Shown here piece after piece: positions 16,686 to 25,479 of a stretch of 64,000 nt of DNA; within the stretch, counting starts at the first letter, position 1, and the number at the start of each line of letters is the position of its first letter. A program made the position numbers and the translations under genes. The notes under the pieces were generated by a model. The model was not told the origin of the DNA. It saw nothing but the letters and a program-made list of their open reading frames with translations, and made no database searches. This stretch comes from Cumulibacter soli (lineage in GTDB: Bacteria; Actinomycetota; Actinomycetes; Mycobacteriales; Antricoccaceae): positions 310,001 to 374,000 of the forward strand of contig NZ_SMSG01000001.1 of NCBI RefSeq assembly GCF_004382795.1, given 5' to 3'.

Positions 16686-17515
16686 GACTCGAGGTTATCG
16701 CTGCGAGCGCCGCCGTCCCCGACGGACTCCTCTGCCGTCGCGTCACCGAGGAAACCCGACAGCAGCCCGCGTAATTCGCGGCGCGCAGTCCACAGCGGTG
16801 CCGCATCGGCGAAGACGTGTACCTCGCCGTTGTCGAAGCACGCCGCTGCTTCGGTGGCTGCCTCCACCGGGTGCAGCCGGTCGCCTCGCGCACCGATCGC
16901 CAGTAGGCGGGTTGGGCTCCGCCGGGCGCTAGCGGCGTCGTCGATCGGCGCCTCACGCTCGAGCATGTCGGCGTACGCCGCAATCCCCGGACGCCGCAGG
17001 GCCTGGGTGCGCGCACCAAGCCACCGCCGCGCGAGTGCGGTGCTAGCCACCGAGTCCGGTAACTCACCGCCGACGTAATCCTGTAACGCCTCCGCGCTGG
17101 CGAGCGCGTTGCGTAATCGTCCTGCGGGGCGTGGCGTAGTCGCTGCCGCCGGTAGATACAGCACCGCTCGGTGCAGGGCGAACGCACGCCGGGTCAGCCA
17201 ACGCAGCAGGACGGCACTGCCCAGCGACACGCCAAGCGCCTGGGTGGCGCCTTCTTTGGCGGCAATGGTGCTGGCGATGTCGACTAGATCATCGAGCCGG
17301 AGCAACTCGCCAGCGTCGTCGGAATGTCCATGTGAGGGCAGGTCTACGAGTACGAGTCGCCCGGGTACGCCGCTGGCCAGCGGGCGAGTCTGTTCGGCGT
17401 CCGCGCCGAGCCCGTGCAGGTACATCGTGGTGGGCCCGTGCGAGCCTTTAACCAGGTAGGAGATGCGCAGGCCGCTGACTGCCGTCTCGCGGCGTTCGGG
17501 AACGCCGGGGGTCAC
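16682..17515 (-). CDS. Alpha/beta hydrolase-fold protein, catalytic His not evident
   Basis: A 277-residue alpha/beta hydrolase. The oxyanion-hole strand TMYLHGLGAD and nucleophile elbow GVSLGSA are clear, and an Asp candidate lies in GARGDRLHP. Where family members usually have a His after the last strand (G-H-L-W type) this protein reads VHVFADAAPLWTAR, with no His. It may be inactive or use another residue. It overlaps murB and the DUF2516 gene by 4 nt on each side, so all are one operon. Confidence 0.82.
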   Translation of the reverse strand: MTPGVPERRETAVSGLRISYLVKGSHGPTTMYLHGLGADAEQTRPLASGVPGRLVLVDLPSHGHSDDAGELLRLDDLVDIASTIAAKEGATQALGVSLGSAVLLRWLTRRAFALHRAVLYLPAAATTPRPAGRLRNALASAEALQDYVGGELPDSVASTALARRWLGARTQALRRPGIAAYADMLEREAPIDDAASARRSPTRLLAIGARGDRLHPVEAATEAAACFDNGEVHVFADAAPLWTARRELRGLLSGFLGDATAEESVGDGGARSDNLES

Positions 17516-17808
17516 CAGCGATTGCCACCCTGTTGCAGTTCACGCACCGCAGGACGTACGTCGGCCAGGTAGACACCGGTCGCGACGGCGGCAAAGATGC
17601 CCAGGAACGACATGAAGCCCATGAAGTACAGCACCAGGCCCGCCAAGGCCAGGATTCCCATCCAGGCGACTTTGCTGAGTTTGTCGGACGCCGAGAATGC
17701 GGCGGCGGGGCGAATCGCCGCGTCAATGAACGCCCACAGGCACAAGGCGAGCGAGCCATAAGTCAGGCCGATCGAGATCCAGAACTCCGCTATCCGCACG
17801 GCGGCCAT
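17512..17808 (-). CDS. DUF2516 family membrane protein
   Basis: A 98-residue protein with three hydrophobic segments (WISIGLTYGSLALCLWAFID; WMGILALAGLVLYFMG; FLGIFAAVATGVYLADV) and a short polar tail. It corresponds to Rv0476, located beside hbhA in mycobacteria. The ATG at 17808 begins just before the first helix; the open frame reaches farther upstream without support. Function unknown. Confidence 0.85.
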   Translation of the reverse strand: MAAVRIAEFWISIGLTYGSLALCLWAFIDAAIRPAAAFSASDKLSKVAWMGILALAGLVLYFMGFMSFLGIFAAVATGVYLADVRPAVRELQQGGNRW

Positions 17809-17929
17809 CCTATGTCGATTTACACCTCGGCTGGTTCCGCATCGCCGCCAGCACCATCGCCACTGCGCGGCAGACACGCCGCTGCCCGCGACGTCGCGCG
17901 TCGCGCGCAGCAGCTGTGCAGGCGCCTAC

Positions 17930-18934
17930 TTAGGCGTTGTCGCTCTCATCCGTCGCCGGCTTGGCAGCAGCGGTCTTCGCCGCAGTCGTCTTCGACGAGG
18001 TCGTCGTGGCGGTCTTCGCTGCGCCCTTGCGCACCGGAGCCTTGCGTGCTGGGGCGGCCTTACGGGCTGGGGCCTTACGCGCGGCCTTGGTGGCTGGCTT
18101 CGTGGCGGCAACGTCAACGTCGATCGTGCCCTGACCGTTCGCGGCCTCGGCCGCCTTGACGGCGTCCTCAACATTGCCAGCAACCTTCACCGCGGCGCGA
18201 GTTGCCTGGTCGACGGGACGGGCAGCGGCTTTCGCCTCGGCGGGCTTTGCCGGAGATTTCGTGGCCGGCTTCGCCGAGGACTTCGCTGCGGGCTTAGTTG
18301 CCGACTTGACAGCGGATGCCGCCGCTGCCGTGGCAGGTTTCGACGCCGCGACCTTGTCCTCGAGCGCGGCGTCCTTCGAGGACACGCGCTTGTCGATCTG
18401 GTCGGCGACCTTCTCAGCGACCGCGGAAGCCTGGTCGCTCACGCTGGCGACGGTCGCCCGCACCCGCGCTTCGGCCTGCTCGGCGGCCTCTTCGATGGAC
18501 TTTACGAGGTCCTGGCTCGCCTCGGTAACCTGCTTGGCCACGTCCTGACTCACTTCGCCGAACCGCTTGAGTACGGCGTTCTCACCGAGTGAGTTGGTGA
18601 ACTGGCCGAGCAGACGCTCGCCGCGCGAAGCGAGCGAAGTGTAGGACTCGATCATCGAGCGGACCTGCGCGCTCAGGTTCGCCTGGATCTGCGCTGCGTC
18701 CGCCTGAATCCATGCCTGCTGGAACTCGTTAGCGCGCTCCCGACCTTCAGCAAGTGCCTTATCGAGTTCTGCCCGGGCGACGCTGATGTTGTCAACGGCA
18801 CCTTCGCGGTAAGCGTCGAAACGTTCCTGCGCGCGCTCGGCTGCGGCCTTGCCCTGCTCGATGAAGAGGTCGTTCAGGCCGATGATGGCGAAGAACGGTT
18901 TGCGTGCGTTCTTGATGTCTGAGGTGATGGTCAT
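17930..18934 (-). CDS. hbhA: Heparin-binding hemagglutinin-like protein with Lys/Ala/Pro tail
   Basis: A 334-residue protein. The N-terminal 180 residues are charged helices predicted to form coiled coils, starting DIKNARKPFFAIIGLNDL, the HBHA signature. The C-terminal 130 residues are low-complexity Ala/Lys/Pro with motifs such as KPAAKSSAKPATKS and RKAPARKAAP, like the methylated heparin-binding tail of mycobacterial HBHA (Rv0475), though much longer. GAAGGAG precedes the ATG. The HTH gene ends 10 bp upstream. Confidence 0.87.
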   Translation of the reverse strand: MTITSDIKNARKPFFAIIGLNDLFIEQGKAAAERAQERFDAYREGAVDNISVARAELDKALAEGRERANEFQQAWIQADAAQIQANLSAQVRSMIESYTSLASRGERLLGQFTNSLGENAVLKRFGEVSQDVAKQVTEASQDLVKSIEEAAEQAEARVRATVASVSDQASAVAEKVADQIDKRVSSKDAALEDKVAASKPATAAAASAVKSATKPAAKSSAKPATKSPAKPAEAKAAARPVDQATRAAVKVAGNVEDAVKAAEAANGQGTIDVDVAATKPATKAARKAPARKAAPARKAPVRKGAAKTATTTSSKTTAAKTAAAKPATDESDNA

Positions 18935-18944
18935 GGGTTCTCCT

Positions 18945-19310
18945 TCAGTCCGCGTCGTTATCAGTGCGGTTGGCACTGCGGAACGCGAGGTAGATCTCGA
19001 TCAGAGCCTGTTGTTGCCGGACGGTCAGGTGGCTGTCACCACGGATCGCTTCTTCGACCCCGGCGGGATCGGCCGCCGGGTCGAGCAGTCCGGCTCGGAC
19101 GTACAGGGACTCGGCCGAGATACGCAATCCTTTAGCGATCTGCGCGAGGATCTCGGCGCTCGGTCGACGTACGCCCCGTTCGATTTGGGACAGGTACGGG
19201 TTGCTGACTTCGGTCAGTTCTGCGAGTTGCCGAAGCGACACCTTCGCTTGTTCGCGCTGGGCGCGAATGAATGATCCGAGACCCTCCAGCGGGTCGGTTA
19301 CTGCAGCCAC
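18945..19310 (-). CDS. XRE-family helix-turn-helix regulator (Rv0474-like)
   Basis: A 121-residue regulator with a Cro/CI-type HTH: VSLRQLAELTEVSNPYLSQI, then ERGVRRPSAEILAQIAKGL. A helical C-terminal extension follows. The GTG at 19310 has GGAGGG 7 nt upstream; longer starts run into the operator. A perfect 18-bp palindrome lies 33 bp upstream, consistent with autoregulation. It heads the hbhA-DUF2516-hydrolase-murB cluster and so is the likely controller of hbhA. Confidence 0.88.
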   Translation of the reverse strand: MAAVTDPLEGLGSFIRAQREQAKVSLRQLAELTEVSNPYLSQIERGVRRPSAEILAQIAKGLRISAESLYVRAGLLDPAADPAGVEEAIRGDSHLTVRQQQALIEIYLAFRSANRTDNDAD

Positions 19311-19343
19311 GATCTGCCCTCCGCTATCCAGGTTATGAACCCT

Positions 19344-19361
19344 TGCTTGCAGTTGCAAGCA
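19344..19361. promoter_or_regulatory. Perfect palindrome upstream of the HTH-hbhA operon
   Basis: TGCTTGCAGTTGCAAGCA: 8-bp perfect arms with a 2-bp spacer, 33 bp before the regulator start codon and 72 bp from def on the other side. Position and symmetry fit the operator of a dimeric XRE regulator. Confidence 0.7.
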
Positions 19362-19432
19362 CTTAGCGAGCACTGTGGTCGATGGCACCAGAATGCGCCG
19401 TACCACCCCGTGCGCGCTCTTAGGATGGAGCC

Positions 19433-20005
19433 ATGACCGTCAAGCCCATCGTCATCACCGGCGACCCCGTTCTACACAACCCGACCCGCCGCGTTGAGCA
19501 CGTGGACGACGAGATCCGCACGCTGGTCGCCGACATGTTTGACACGATGTCTGCAGCCAACGGCGTCGGGCTCGCCGCTAACCAGGTCGGCGTGGACCTG
19601 CGGATCTTCGTATACGACTGCCCCGACGACAGCGGAGTCGTGCACCGCGGCGTGGTCATCAACCCCGCGCTACAGACGGGCCCACTCCCGGAGGGCATGC
19701 CCGATGAGGACGAGGACTGGGAAGGTTGCCTGTCGGTACCCGGCGAAGCGTTCCCCACTGGCAGATCTGACTGGGCGAAGGTCACCGGCACCGACCTGGA
19801 TGACACTCCGATCGAGATCGAAGGCACTGGTTTCTTCGCACGCTGCCTGCAGCACGAAACCGATCACCTCGATGGCTACCTCTATCTGGATCGCCTCGTG
19901 GGGCGCTACAAACGCGAGTCCAAGCGCGCCGTGCGGGCCCGCGGTTGGGCGAAGGATGCAATCACCTCATGGGACCCCAGCACGGCACAAGCCGAGGAGG
20001 TTTAG
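19433..20005 (+). CDS. def: Peptide deformylase
   Basis: A 190-residue metal hydrolase that removes the N-formyl group from nascent proteins. The three family motifs are present: [19 protein letters not shown] and QHETDHLDG, supplying the Cys and two His metal ligands and the catalytic Glu. It is divergent from the HTH-hbhA operon. Confidence 0.96.
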   Translation: MTVKPIVITGDPVLHNPTRRVEHVDDEIRTLVADMFDTMSAANGVGLAANQVGVDLRIFVYDCPDDSGVVHRGVVINPALQTGPLPEGMPDEDEDWEGCLSVPGEAFPTGRSDWAKVTGTDLDDTPIEIEGTGFFARCLQHETDHLDGYLYLDRLVGRYKRESKRAVRARGWAKDAITSWDPSTAQAEEV

Positions 20006-20114
20006 CCGCGCGCGACGGCAAACCAGAGTCCGCATGACGCCGGTGGACGTGCTAGGAAAGAAGGGTTGCCCCGTCAAGGCCTGTCACTGCAGATCGAAAG
20101 AAGGCAATTGACAG

Positions 20115-21380
20115 ATGCTTCCCGTTCGAGACTCGCTCCGTGTCCGTTCGCCACTGCCGAGTGCGCGCGTCGCCCTGGCGAAACGGCTTATCCCGCTGGC
20201 GCTGGACCGCGTGCCAACGCGGATACACAGCGCCTCCGGACCACCACTGCAACGGGTCGAACTCGAATCCGATGCCCCGCAAATCGACGTCATCAGGCCC
20301 GAGCGGCTGACTCGCCGAATGGCGCACCACCCGAAGATCGGAATCGGCGAGGGCTACATGGTCGGCGACTGGCGCGAAGCCCCCGGCACCGATCTCGCCG
20401 ACGCCCTGGTCCCCTTCGCCGCATCTATGGACACGATCTTGCCGAAGTGGCTCACTCGGCTACGCCGCCTTATCGATCGGCCGATGCCGCGCAGCATGCG
20501 CAACAGCATCGAGCAGTCCAGACACAACATCGAGGCACACTACGACCTCAGTAACGAGATGTTTGCGCTGTTCCTGGACGAGTCAATGACCTACAGCAGC
20601 GCGTTGTTTCTACCGCAGCAGCCACGCACCGCCGACACGCTGCTGGAGGCCCAACAGCGCAAGATCGATGCAGCTCTGGACCGCGCGCGGGTCACCGAAG
20701 GCACGTCGTTACTCGAAATTGGGACCGGCTGGGGAGCGCTGGCGATACGCGCGGCCCAGCGAGGCGCGAAGGTCACCAGCATCACGCTGTCGCGCGAACA
20801 GGCAGCGTTGGCCGAGGAACGCGCACAGCGGCTCGGGGTCGCCGAGCAGATCGAGATCCGACTGCAGGATTATCGCGACGTCGAGGGACAGTACGACGCG
20901 ATCGTCAGCATCGAGATGATCGAGGCTGTCGGCGCAGAGTACTGGGCAACCTACTTCGCCACGATTGACGAACGACTCGCTTTCGGCGGAACCGCAGTCG
21001 TACAAGCGATCCTGATGAATGACGAACACATGCGGCGTACCCGTTCGTCGTACGGCTGGATCCAGAAGCACATCTTCCCCGGCGGCCTCATCCCTTCGCT
21101 GCCGGCGATCGAACGGACGCTGGACGACGCGACGACACTACGAATGACCGAGATGTCAGCGTTCGGACAGTCGTACGCTGACACGTTGCGCATCTGGCGC
21201 GACACCTTCGATGCGCGCGTCGACGAGGTGCGGGCGCTCGGCTGGAACGAGGAAATGATCCGGGCATGGCGGTTCTACCTCGCATACAGCGAGGCCGGCT
21301 TCCGCACCGGATATCTGGATGTCGCACAGTTGCGGTTCGAACGCCCCGCCGAGGCCGTGCGTCGCGCCGACGGCGGGTAG
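20115..21380 (+). CDS. cfa: Cyclopropane-fatty-acyl-phospholipid synthase family methyltransferase
   Basis: A 421-residue SAM-dependent enzyme that modifies unsaturated acyl chains of membrane phospholipids. An N-terminal lipid-binding domain (RMAHHPKIGIGEGYMVGDW) precedes the catalytic domain with IEAHYDLSNEMFALFLDESM, TYSSALF and the SAM motif LLEIGTGWGALAIRAAQ. Length fits Cfa rather than the shorter mycolic-acid synthases. It is preceded by an AAGAAGG site and converges on the methyltransferase gene. Confidence 0.92.
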   Translation: MLPVRDSLRVRSPLPSARVALAKRLIPLALDRVPTRIHSASGPPLQRVELESDAPQIDVIRPERLTRRMAHHPKIGIGEGYMVGDWREAPGTDLADALVPFAASMDTILPKWLTRLRRLIDRPMPRSMRNSIEQSRHNIEAHYDLSNEMFALFLDESMTYSSALFLPQQPRTADTLLEAQQRKIDAALDRARVTEGTSLLEIGTGWGALAIRAAQRGAKVTSITLSREQAALAEERAQRLGVAEQIEIRLQDYRDVEGQYDAIVSIEMIEAVGAEYWATYFATIDERLAFGGTAVVQAILMNDEHMRRTRSSYGWIQKHIFPGGLIPSLPAIERTLDDATTLRMTEMSAFGQSYADTLRIWRDTFDARVDEVRALGWNEEMIRAWRFYLAYSEAGFRTGYLDVAQLRFERPAEAVRRADGG

Positions 21381-21394
21381 TCGCCAGCCCTGCG

Positions 21395-21443
21395 CTCGCG
21401 CGCGATTCACCGCGGGGTATCGCCACCCTTAACCGCGCGCGAG
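21395..21443. terminator. Inverted repeat between cfa and a methyltransferase gene
   Basis: Perfect 10-bp arms CTCGCGCGCG (21395) and CGCGCGCGAG (ends 21443) separated by 29 nt. The right arm overlaps the last codons of the minus-strand gene. A bidirectional terminator is likely from its convergent position, though no T-run follows. Confidence 0.5.
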
Positions 21444-22232
21444 AATTTCACCGTGTGGAATCAGGAACCAGGCGTCGGGCTTGGTTCCCCACTCTCGCCA
21501 GGCCTCACTCATCCGCTGCAGGCCATCGCGATCGGCCACACCGCGTTCCATCGCTTGCCCAGCAAATCCCGAATACACCACGCGATCGGCCCATAGGTCC
21601 GACCACCATGCGACCTCGACATCACTTGCGTAGCACCACACATCCCCGGACGAGGTCACCTTGGCGAATCCGGCCTCGAGCGCCCACGATTTCAGCATTC
21701 GACCGGCGTCGGGGAAGTAGCCACCGGCAGTCGCCGTGTCGCGGTAGGCCCGTTGCCACTGCCGGATCCCAGCCACTTCCGGGAACCACGTCATCGCGCC
21801 GTAGTCCGCATCACGCGCGGCAACCACGCCACCCGGAGCACACACGCGCCGCATCTCGGCAAGCGCGGCGACCGGATCGCTGAGGTGTTGCAACACCTGA
21901 TGTGCGTGTACGACGTCGAAACTGTGATCGGCAAACGGCAGGGCATATACGTCTGCAGGTTGGAAGCTCAACGAGTCGGGCGACTCGGCGTCTGCGGCGT
22001 TATTGCGCGCCAGTTCGAGAACCTCTTCCGATGGCTCGATCCCGATGACCTCACCGGGAGCAACCAATTTCGCAACATCGATCGTGATCGTCGCCGGACC
22101 GCAACCGACATCCAGCACTCGCATCCCGGGCTGCAGCGACGGCAGTAGATAGCCGGCCGAGTTCGCGGCAGTCCGCCAGGTATGTGACCGCAGCACACTT
22201 TCGTGATGACCGTGCAGATACTGATCGCTCAT
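21429..22232 (-). CDS. Class I SAM-dependent methyltransferase
   Basis: A 267-residue methyltransferase with SAM motifs RVLDVGCGPATITID and GIEPSEEVLELARN, then SFQPADVYALPF and FDVVHAHQVLQHLSDPVAAL, the UbiE-like pattern. Substrate cannot be read. The ATG at 22232 (MSDQYLHGHHESVLRSH) starts the conserved region; the open frame continues upstream into the promoter shared with the divergent crotonase gene. Confidence 0.87.
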   Translation of the reverse strand: MSDQYLHGHHESVLRSHTWRTAANSAGYLLPSLQPGMRVLDVGCGPATITIDVAKLVAPGEVIGIEPSEEVLELARNNAADAESPDSLSFQPADVYALPFADHSFDVVHAHQVLQHLSDPVAALAEMRRVCAPGGVVAARDADYGAMTWFPEVAGIRQWQRAYRDTATAGGYFPDAGRMLKSWALEAGFAKVTSSGDVWCYASDVEVAWWSDLWADRVVYSGFAGQAMERGVADRDGLQRMSEAWREWGTKPDAWFLIPHGEILARG

Positions 22233-22318
22233 ACGCTCGAGAATGCACCGCACGCCCATACTTTGGAACATGATTTCACTATATGGTCACTCGCGTACGT
22301 GTTCGCTAGCATCCTGCT

Positions 22319-23131
22319 ATGAACCACTTCACTCTCGCCACTGCCGACAGTGTGGCCACACTGACCTTCGACAATCCACCGATCAACCTGATGACCGCAG
22401 CAGCCCACCTCGAACTGGCCGACATCCTCGATGACATCGCGGCCGACGACAATGTGCACGTACTCGTGCTGCGCTCAGCGAACCCAGAATGGTTCATCGC
22501 GCATTTCGATGTCGCAGCCATCCTGGGCATGCCCACCGAAGCCGGCGATCCGCCCACCGAACTCACTAGGTATCACCAGATGTGCGAGCAACTTCGCATC
22601 ATGCCAAAGGCAACCATCGCCGTCATCGACGGCCGCGTCGGCGGCGGCGGCAATGAGATCGCGATGAGCTGCGATATGCGCTTCGCGTCTCCGGCCGCGG
22701 TGTTCAATCAGCCCGAGGTCGCACTCGGGATTATCCCTGGCGGGAGCGGCACGGTCCGACTGCCGCGGCTCGTCGGGCGCGCACGGGCACTGGAGACGAT
22801 TCTCGGATGCGAGGACATCGATACCGACACCGCCGAACGCTGGGGGCTGATCAATCGGGTAGTGCCGGTCGACCACCTCGACGATCACGTGAACCGACTC
22901 GCGAAGCGAATCGCCGCGTTCCCACCACATGCCGTCGCGGCCGCCAAAGCCAGCGTCACGAGTGCAGAGTCGGCGATAACCGAACACCTACTCGCTGAAT
23001 CCCACGCCTTCAGCCGGACACTCGGTGAACCTCGTGCTCGCGCGGCGATGGAGGGGTTCCTCGCGAATGGTGGGCAGACTCCAAAGGGCGAACGTCGGCT
23101 GGGCGATCTCGCTGGCGAACTGAGCGGATAA
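22319..23131 (+). CDS. Enoyl-CoA hydratase/isomerase family protein
   Basis: A 270-residue crotonase-fold protein acting on acyl-CoA thioesters. Oxyanion-hole segments FIAHFDVAAIL and RVGGGGNEIAMSCDMRFAS are present, and one catalytic-type Glu lies in NQPEVALGIIPGGSG. Acyl-CoA specificity is unknown and no beta-oxidation operon surrounds it. Confidence 0.88.
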   Translation: MNHFTLATADSVATLTFDNPPINLMTAAAHLELADILDDIAADDNVHVLVLRSANPEWFIAHFDVAAILGMPTEAGDPPTELTRYHQMCEQLRIMPKATIAVIDGRVGGGGNEIAMSCDMRFASPAAVFNQPEVALGIIPGGSGTVRLPRLVGRARALETILGCEDIDTDTAERWGLINRVVPVDHLDDHVNRLAKRIAAFPPHAVAAAKASVTSAESAITEHLLAESHAFSRTLGEPRARAAMEGFLANGGQTPKGERRLGDLAGELSG

Positions 23132-23257
23132 TACCTGTAGCCGCCGAGGCAGGCCCTGAGCGAGCACGCACCGGGACAAACTGGTGCCCCGCCCACTCGC
23201 GGCCCGTCTTCAGGCGCGCTTTGTCCGCACTCGACGCGACGGATCAGACGCGATGGG

Positions 23258-24286
23258 TCAGACGGTGAGACCGGTGTCGATCAACGCGGCGTACTCCACG
23301 TCGTCGTCGACGACGATCACGTCCGCGCCGTCGGCGAGGTTGCGCTTGATGACCGCGAGCGCGATCGGACCCTCCTCATGGTGCATCACCGCTGTGCCAA
23401 CAAACCCGACCTCGCGGCCCTCACTGAGCACCTTCGCGCCAGGGGACGGGACGGTGTGCTGCGACCCGTCGACCTGCAGCTTCACCAGCCGACGCGGCGG
23501 GCGCCCCAAGTTCTGCACGCGCGCGACCGTCTCCTGGCCGCGGTAGCACCCCTTATTGAGGTGGACGGCGTCGCCAATGAGTCCCACTTCGTGCGGAATG
23601 GTGCGGTGATCGGTCTCGCGTCGCTGCCGTGGACGCAGATTTTCCACCCGCCACGCGTCGTACGCCATCGCGCCTGCGGGCTGCGCGCCTGCTTCCAATG
23701 CTGCGGCCACCGCGGCGTTCACGTGCGCCGGGGTGCCCAGCAGGTCGAATTCGCCGGGGTACGGCAATGCGCGCATCATGACGCCCTCGCCGTACGCGAC
23801 CATTCCCGGATCCGGCGGCGAAGCACCAAGCACGGCGGCCACGACGTCTCGGGCTTTCGGGCCGATCAGCGTGGCCATCGAGAACGAATCCGAGGCATCC
23901 TCGACCTCTACCCGGAGCATGAACTGCATCTTCGTCAGGTAGTCCGCCAGCGCGGGCGCATCACCTGGTTCGCAATCGATCCAGACTTCTTCACCGGTCG
24001 ACGTGAACCACAGATCGTGCTCGACGTGCCCGTGCGGCGAGAGGATCAAACCTTGGATCGCCGAGGACTCCGGCATCTGCTCAAGGTGCTGAGTCGACAG
24101 CGAGTGCAACCAGGATAATCGGTCAGCCCCGCGCACGATGACCAGCCCGCGATCGGAGCGATCGATCACCGCCGCCGACCGGGCGAGGTAGCGCTGTTCA
24201 CGCAATGGGTCACCGTAATGGGCGGCGACGCCGGAGTCCAACCCCTCCCCTGGTACGCGGCCGGGGTAATTTGCCAGAGTTGTCAT
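23258..24286 (-). CDS. ygfZ: Folate-binding Fe-S cluster repair protein YgfZ
   Basis: A 342-residue GcvT-like protein with the diagnostic KGCYRGQE motif followed by TVARVQNLGRPPRRLV. YgfZ helps synthesise or repair certain Fe-S enzymes, using folate. GGAGG lies before the chosen ATG (MTTLANYPGRVPG). It is divergent from the class IV aminotransferase gene, the same pairing as Rv0811c-Rv0812. Confidence 0.92.
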   Translation of the reverse strand: MTTLANYPGRVPGEGLDSGVAAHYGDPLREQRYLARSAAVIDRSDRGLVIVRGADRLSWLHSLSTQHLEQMPESSAIQGLILSPHGHVEHDLWFTSTGEEVWIDCEPGDAPALADYLTKMQFMLRVEVEDASDSFSMATLIGPKARDVVAAVLGASPPDPGMVAYGEGVMMRALPYPGEFDLLGTPAHVNAAVAAALEAGAQPAGAMAYDAWRVENLRPRQRRETDHRTIPHEVGLIGDAVHLNKGCYRGQETVARVQNLGRPPRRLVKLQVDGSQHTVPSPGAKVLSEGREVGFVGTAVMHHEEGPIALAVIKRNLADGADVIVVDDDVEYAALIDTGLTV

Positions 24287-24372
24287 CGAACGTTCCTCCC
24301 TCGGCGCGCTCACGCCGGACGTGCCCATCGTAGGCCGCCCGATACCCCGCTGCCTGTGAGAAAATTACGCCC

Positions 24373-25269
24373 ATGACGTCGACTCCCGCCCCACGTTTCG
24401 TGAGTGTCCTACGCCGAGAGAACCAAGATGAATGGGCGGTGCATCGCCACGATCCAGACGCGCCACTACTCACCGCGTTCGACTACGCGCCAAACCGCGG
24501 CGACGGCGCCTTCGAAGCAATGCACGTGTACAACGGCGTCGCCAACAAACCGCACCGCCACCTCGAGCGACTCTCGCGTTCGCTGCACAACCTACAGATC
24601 GTCGGCCCGCCGTACGCCGCGTGGCGCTCGCTGATTGACGACCTCATCGCGCAGTGGCCGGACGGCGTCGAGGGCGTCCTGAAATTGATCATCAGCCGCG
24701 GTCAAGAAGGCGGTCCCATCGATCAGGACCCGACGGTGTTCGGTTATCTCGTCGAGCTCGATCCGGTGCTCGCCGCCCAACGTCGCGATGGCATCACGAT
24801 GGTGTCGCTGACCTTTGGCTACCCAGCCGACGTGCGCGAGCGCTCTCCGTGGTTGCTCGGCTCCACGAAGTACCTGTCGTACGCGGTAAATATGGCCGCC
24901 AAGCGCGAGGCGGCCGAGCGCGGTGCGGACGACGTGCTGTTCCTCTCCGAGGATGGTCAGGTGCTCGAGGGCCCGAACTCGACCCTGATTTGGCTATCAG
25001 GCAAGCGGCTGGCGACCCCCGGGTCACACACCGGAATCCTGCGCGGCACGACGCAGGAAGAGATCTTCTCCCGGGCCGGCGCGGCCGGTCTCGAACCCAT
25101 GATCACCTCGGCCACCCTCAGCGACATTCTCGCCGCGGACGCGGTCTGGATGTCCTCCAGTACCCGCGGGATCGCCGCTGTCCACGAAATCGACGGGGCA
25201 TCGATCGCACAGGACGCCGAGAAGACACGCCTGCTGCAAGAACTGTCCGGTTTGCCGGTCCCCAACTAA
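24373..25269 (+). CDS. Class IV PLP-dependent aminotransferase (PabC/Rv0812-like)
   Basis: A 298-residue fold-type IV PLP enzyme. The PLP lysine lies in STKYLSYAVNMAAKREAAE, with the catalytic Glu downstream in LFLSEDGQVLEGPNSTLIW and the phosphate-binding TGILRGTTQEEI. Known homologues are annotated as aminodeoxychorismate lyase or a D-amino-acid/branched-chain aminotransferase. Because a PabB-PabC fusion exists elsewhere in this window, a folate role is not certain. Confidence 0.88.
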   Translation: MTSTPAPRFVSVLRRENQDEWAVHRHDPDAPLLTAFDYAPNRGDGAFEAMHVYNGVANKPHRHLERLSRSLHNLQIVGPPYAAWRSLIDDLIAQWPDGVEGVLKLIISRGQEGGPIDQDPTVFGYLVELDPVLAAQRRDGITMVSLTFGYPADVRERSPWLLGSTKYLSYAVNMAAKREAAERGADDVLFLSEDGQVLEGPNSTLIWLSGKRLATPGSHTGILRGTTQEEIFSRAGAAGLEPMITSATLSDILAADAVWMSSSTRGIAAVHEIDGASIAQDAEKTRLLQELSGLPVPN

Positions 25270-25335
25270 TTCCGTTGCACAGATCGCCAGTGCGATTTAC
25301 GCTCCCAAGTACACAAGAGGGGAGGTGATCCGACG

Positions 25336-25374
25336 TTGATTTCGACTCGGACCTGTGAGGTGGTCTCGCACTAG
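25336..25374 (+). CDS. Possible 12-residue leader peptide
   Basis: A TTG-initiated frame reading MISTRTCEVVSH before TAG. It starts 4 nt after the extended Shine-Dalgarno GGAGGTGATCC, and its stop codon directly adjoins CACCTCC, so a translating ribosome would cover the alternative helix. Only position and Shine-Dalgarno strength support it. TTG starts are rare and a shorter GTG frame overlaps, so it may not be translated. Confidence 0.25.
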   Translation: MISTRTCEVVSH

Positions 25375-25413
25375 CACCTCCATGAGGCGCCAGTGAATAC
25401 CACGGGACTGCCG

Positions 25414-25479
25414 GAATCCCCAGGCGCGGGCCTCGTCCCCCCGCCCTCCGCCGATTGGCGAGGAGCAGCCTGGGGATTC
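25414..25479 (+). repeat. Long-range perfect inverted repeat in the leader region
   Basis: GAATCCCCAGG (25414-25424) and CCTGGGGATTC (25469-25479), enclosing a second small hairpin (CGCC-GATT-GGCG) and a run of six C residues at 25437-25442. There is no T-run downstream, so a simple terminator is unlikely. Confidence 0.6.
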
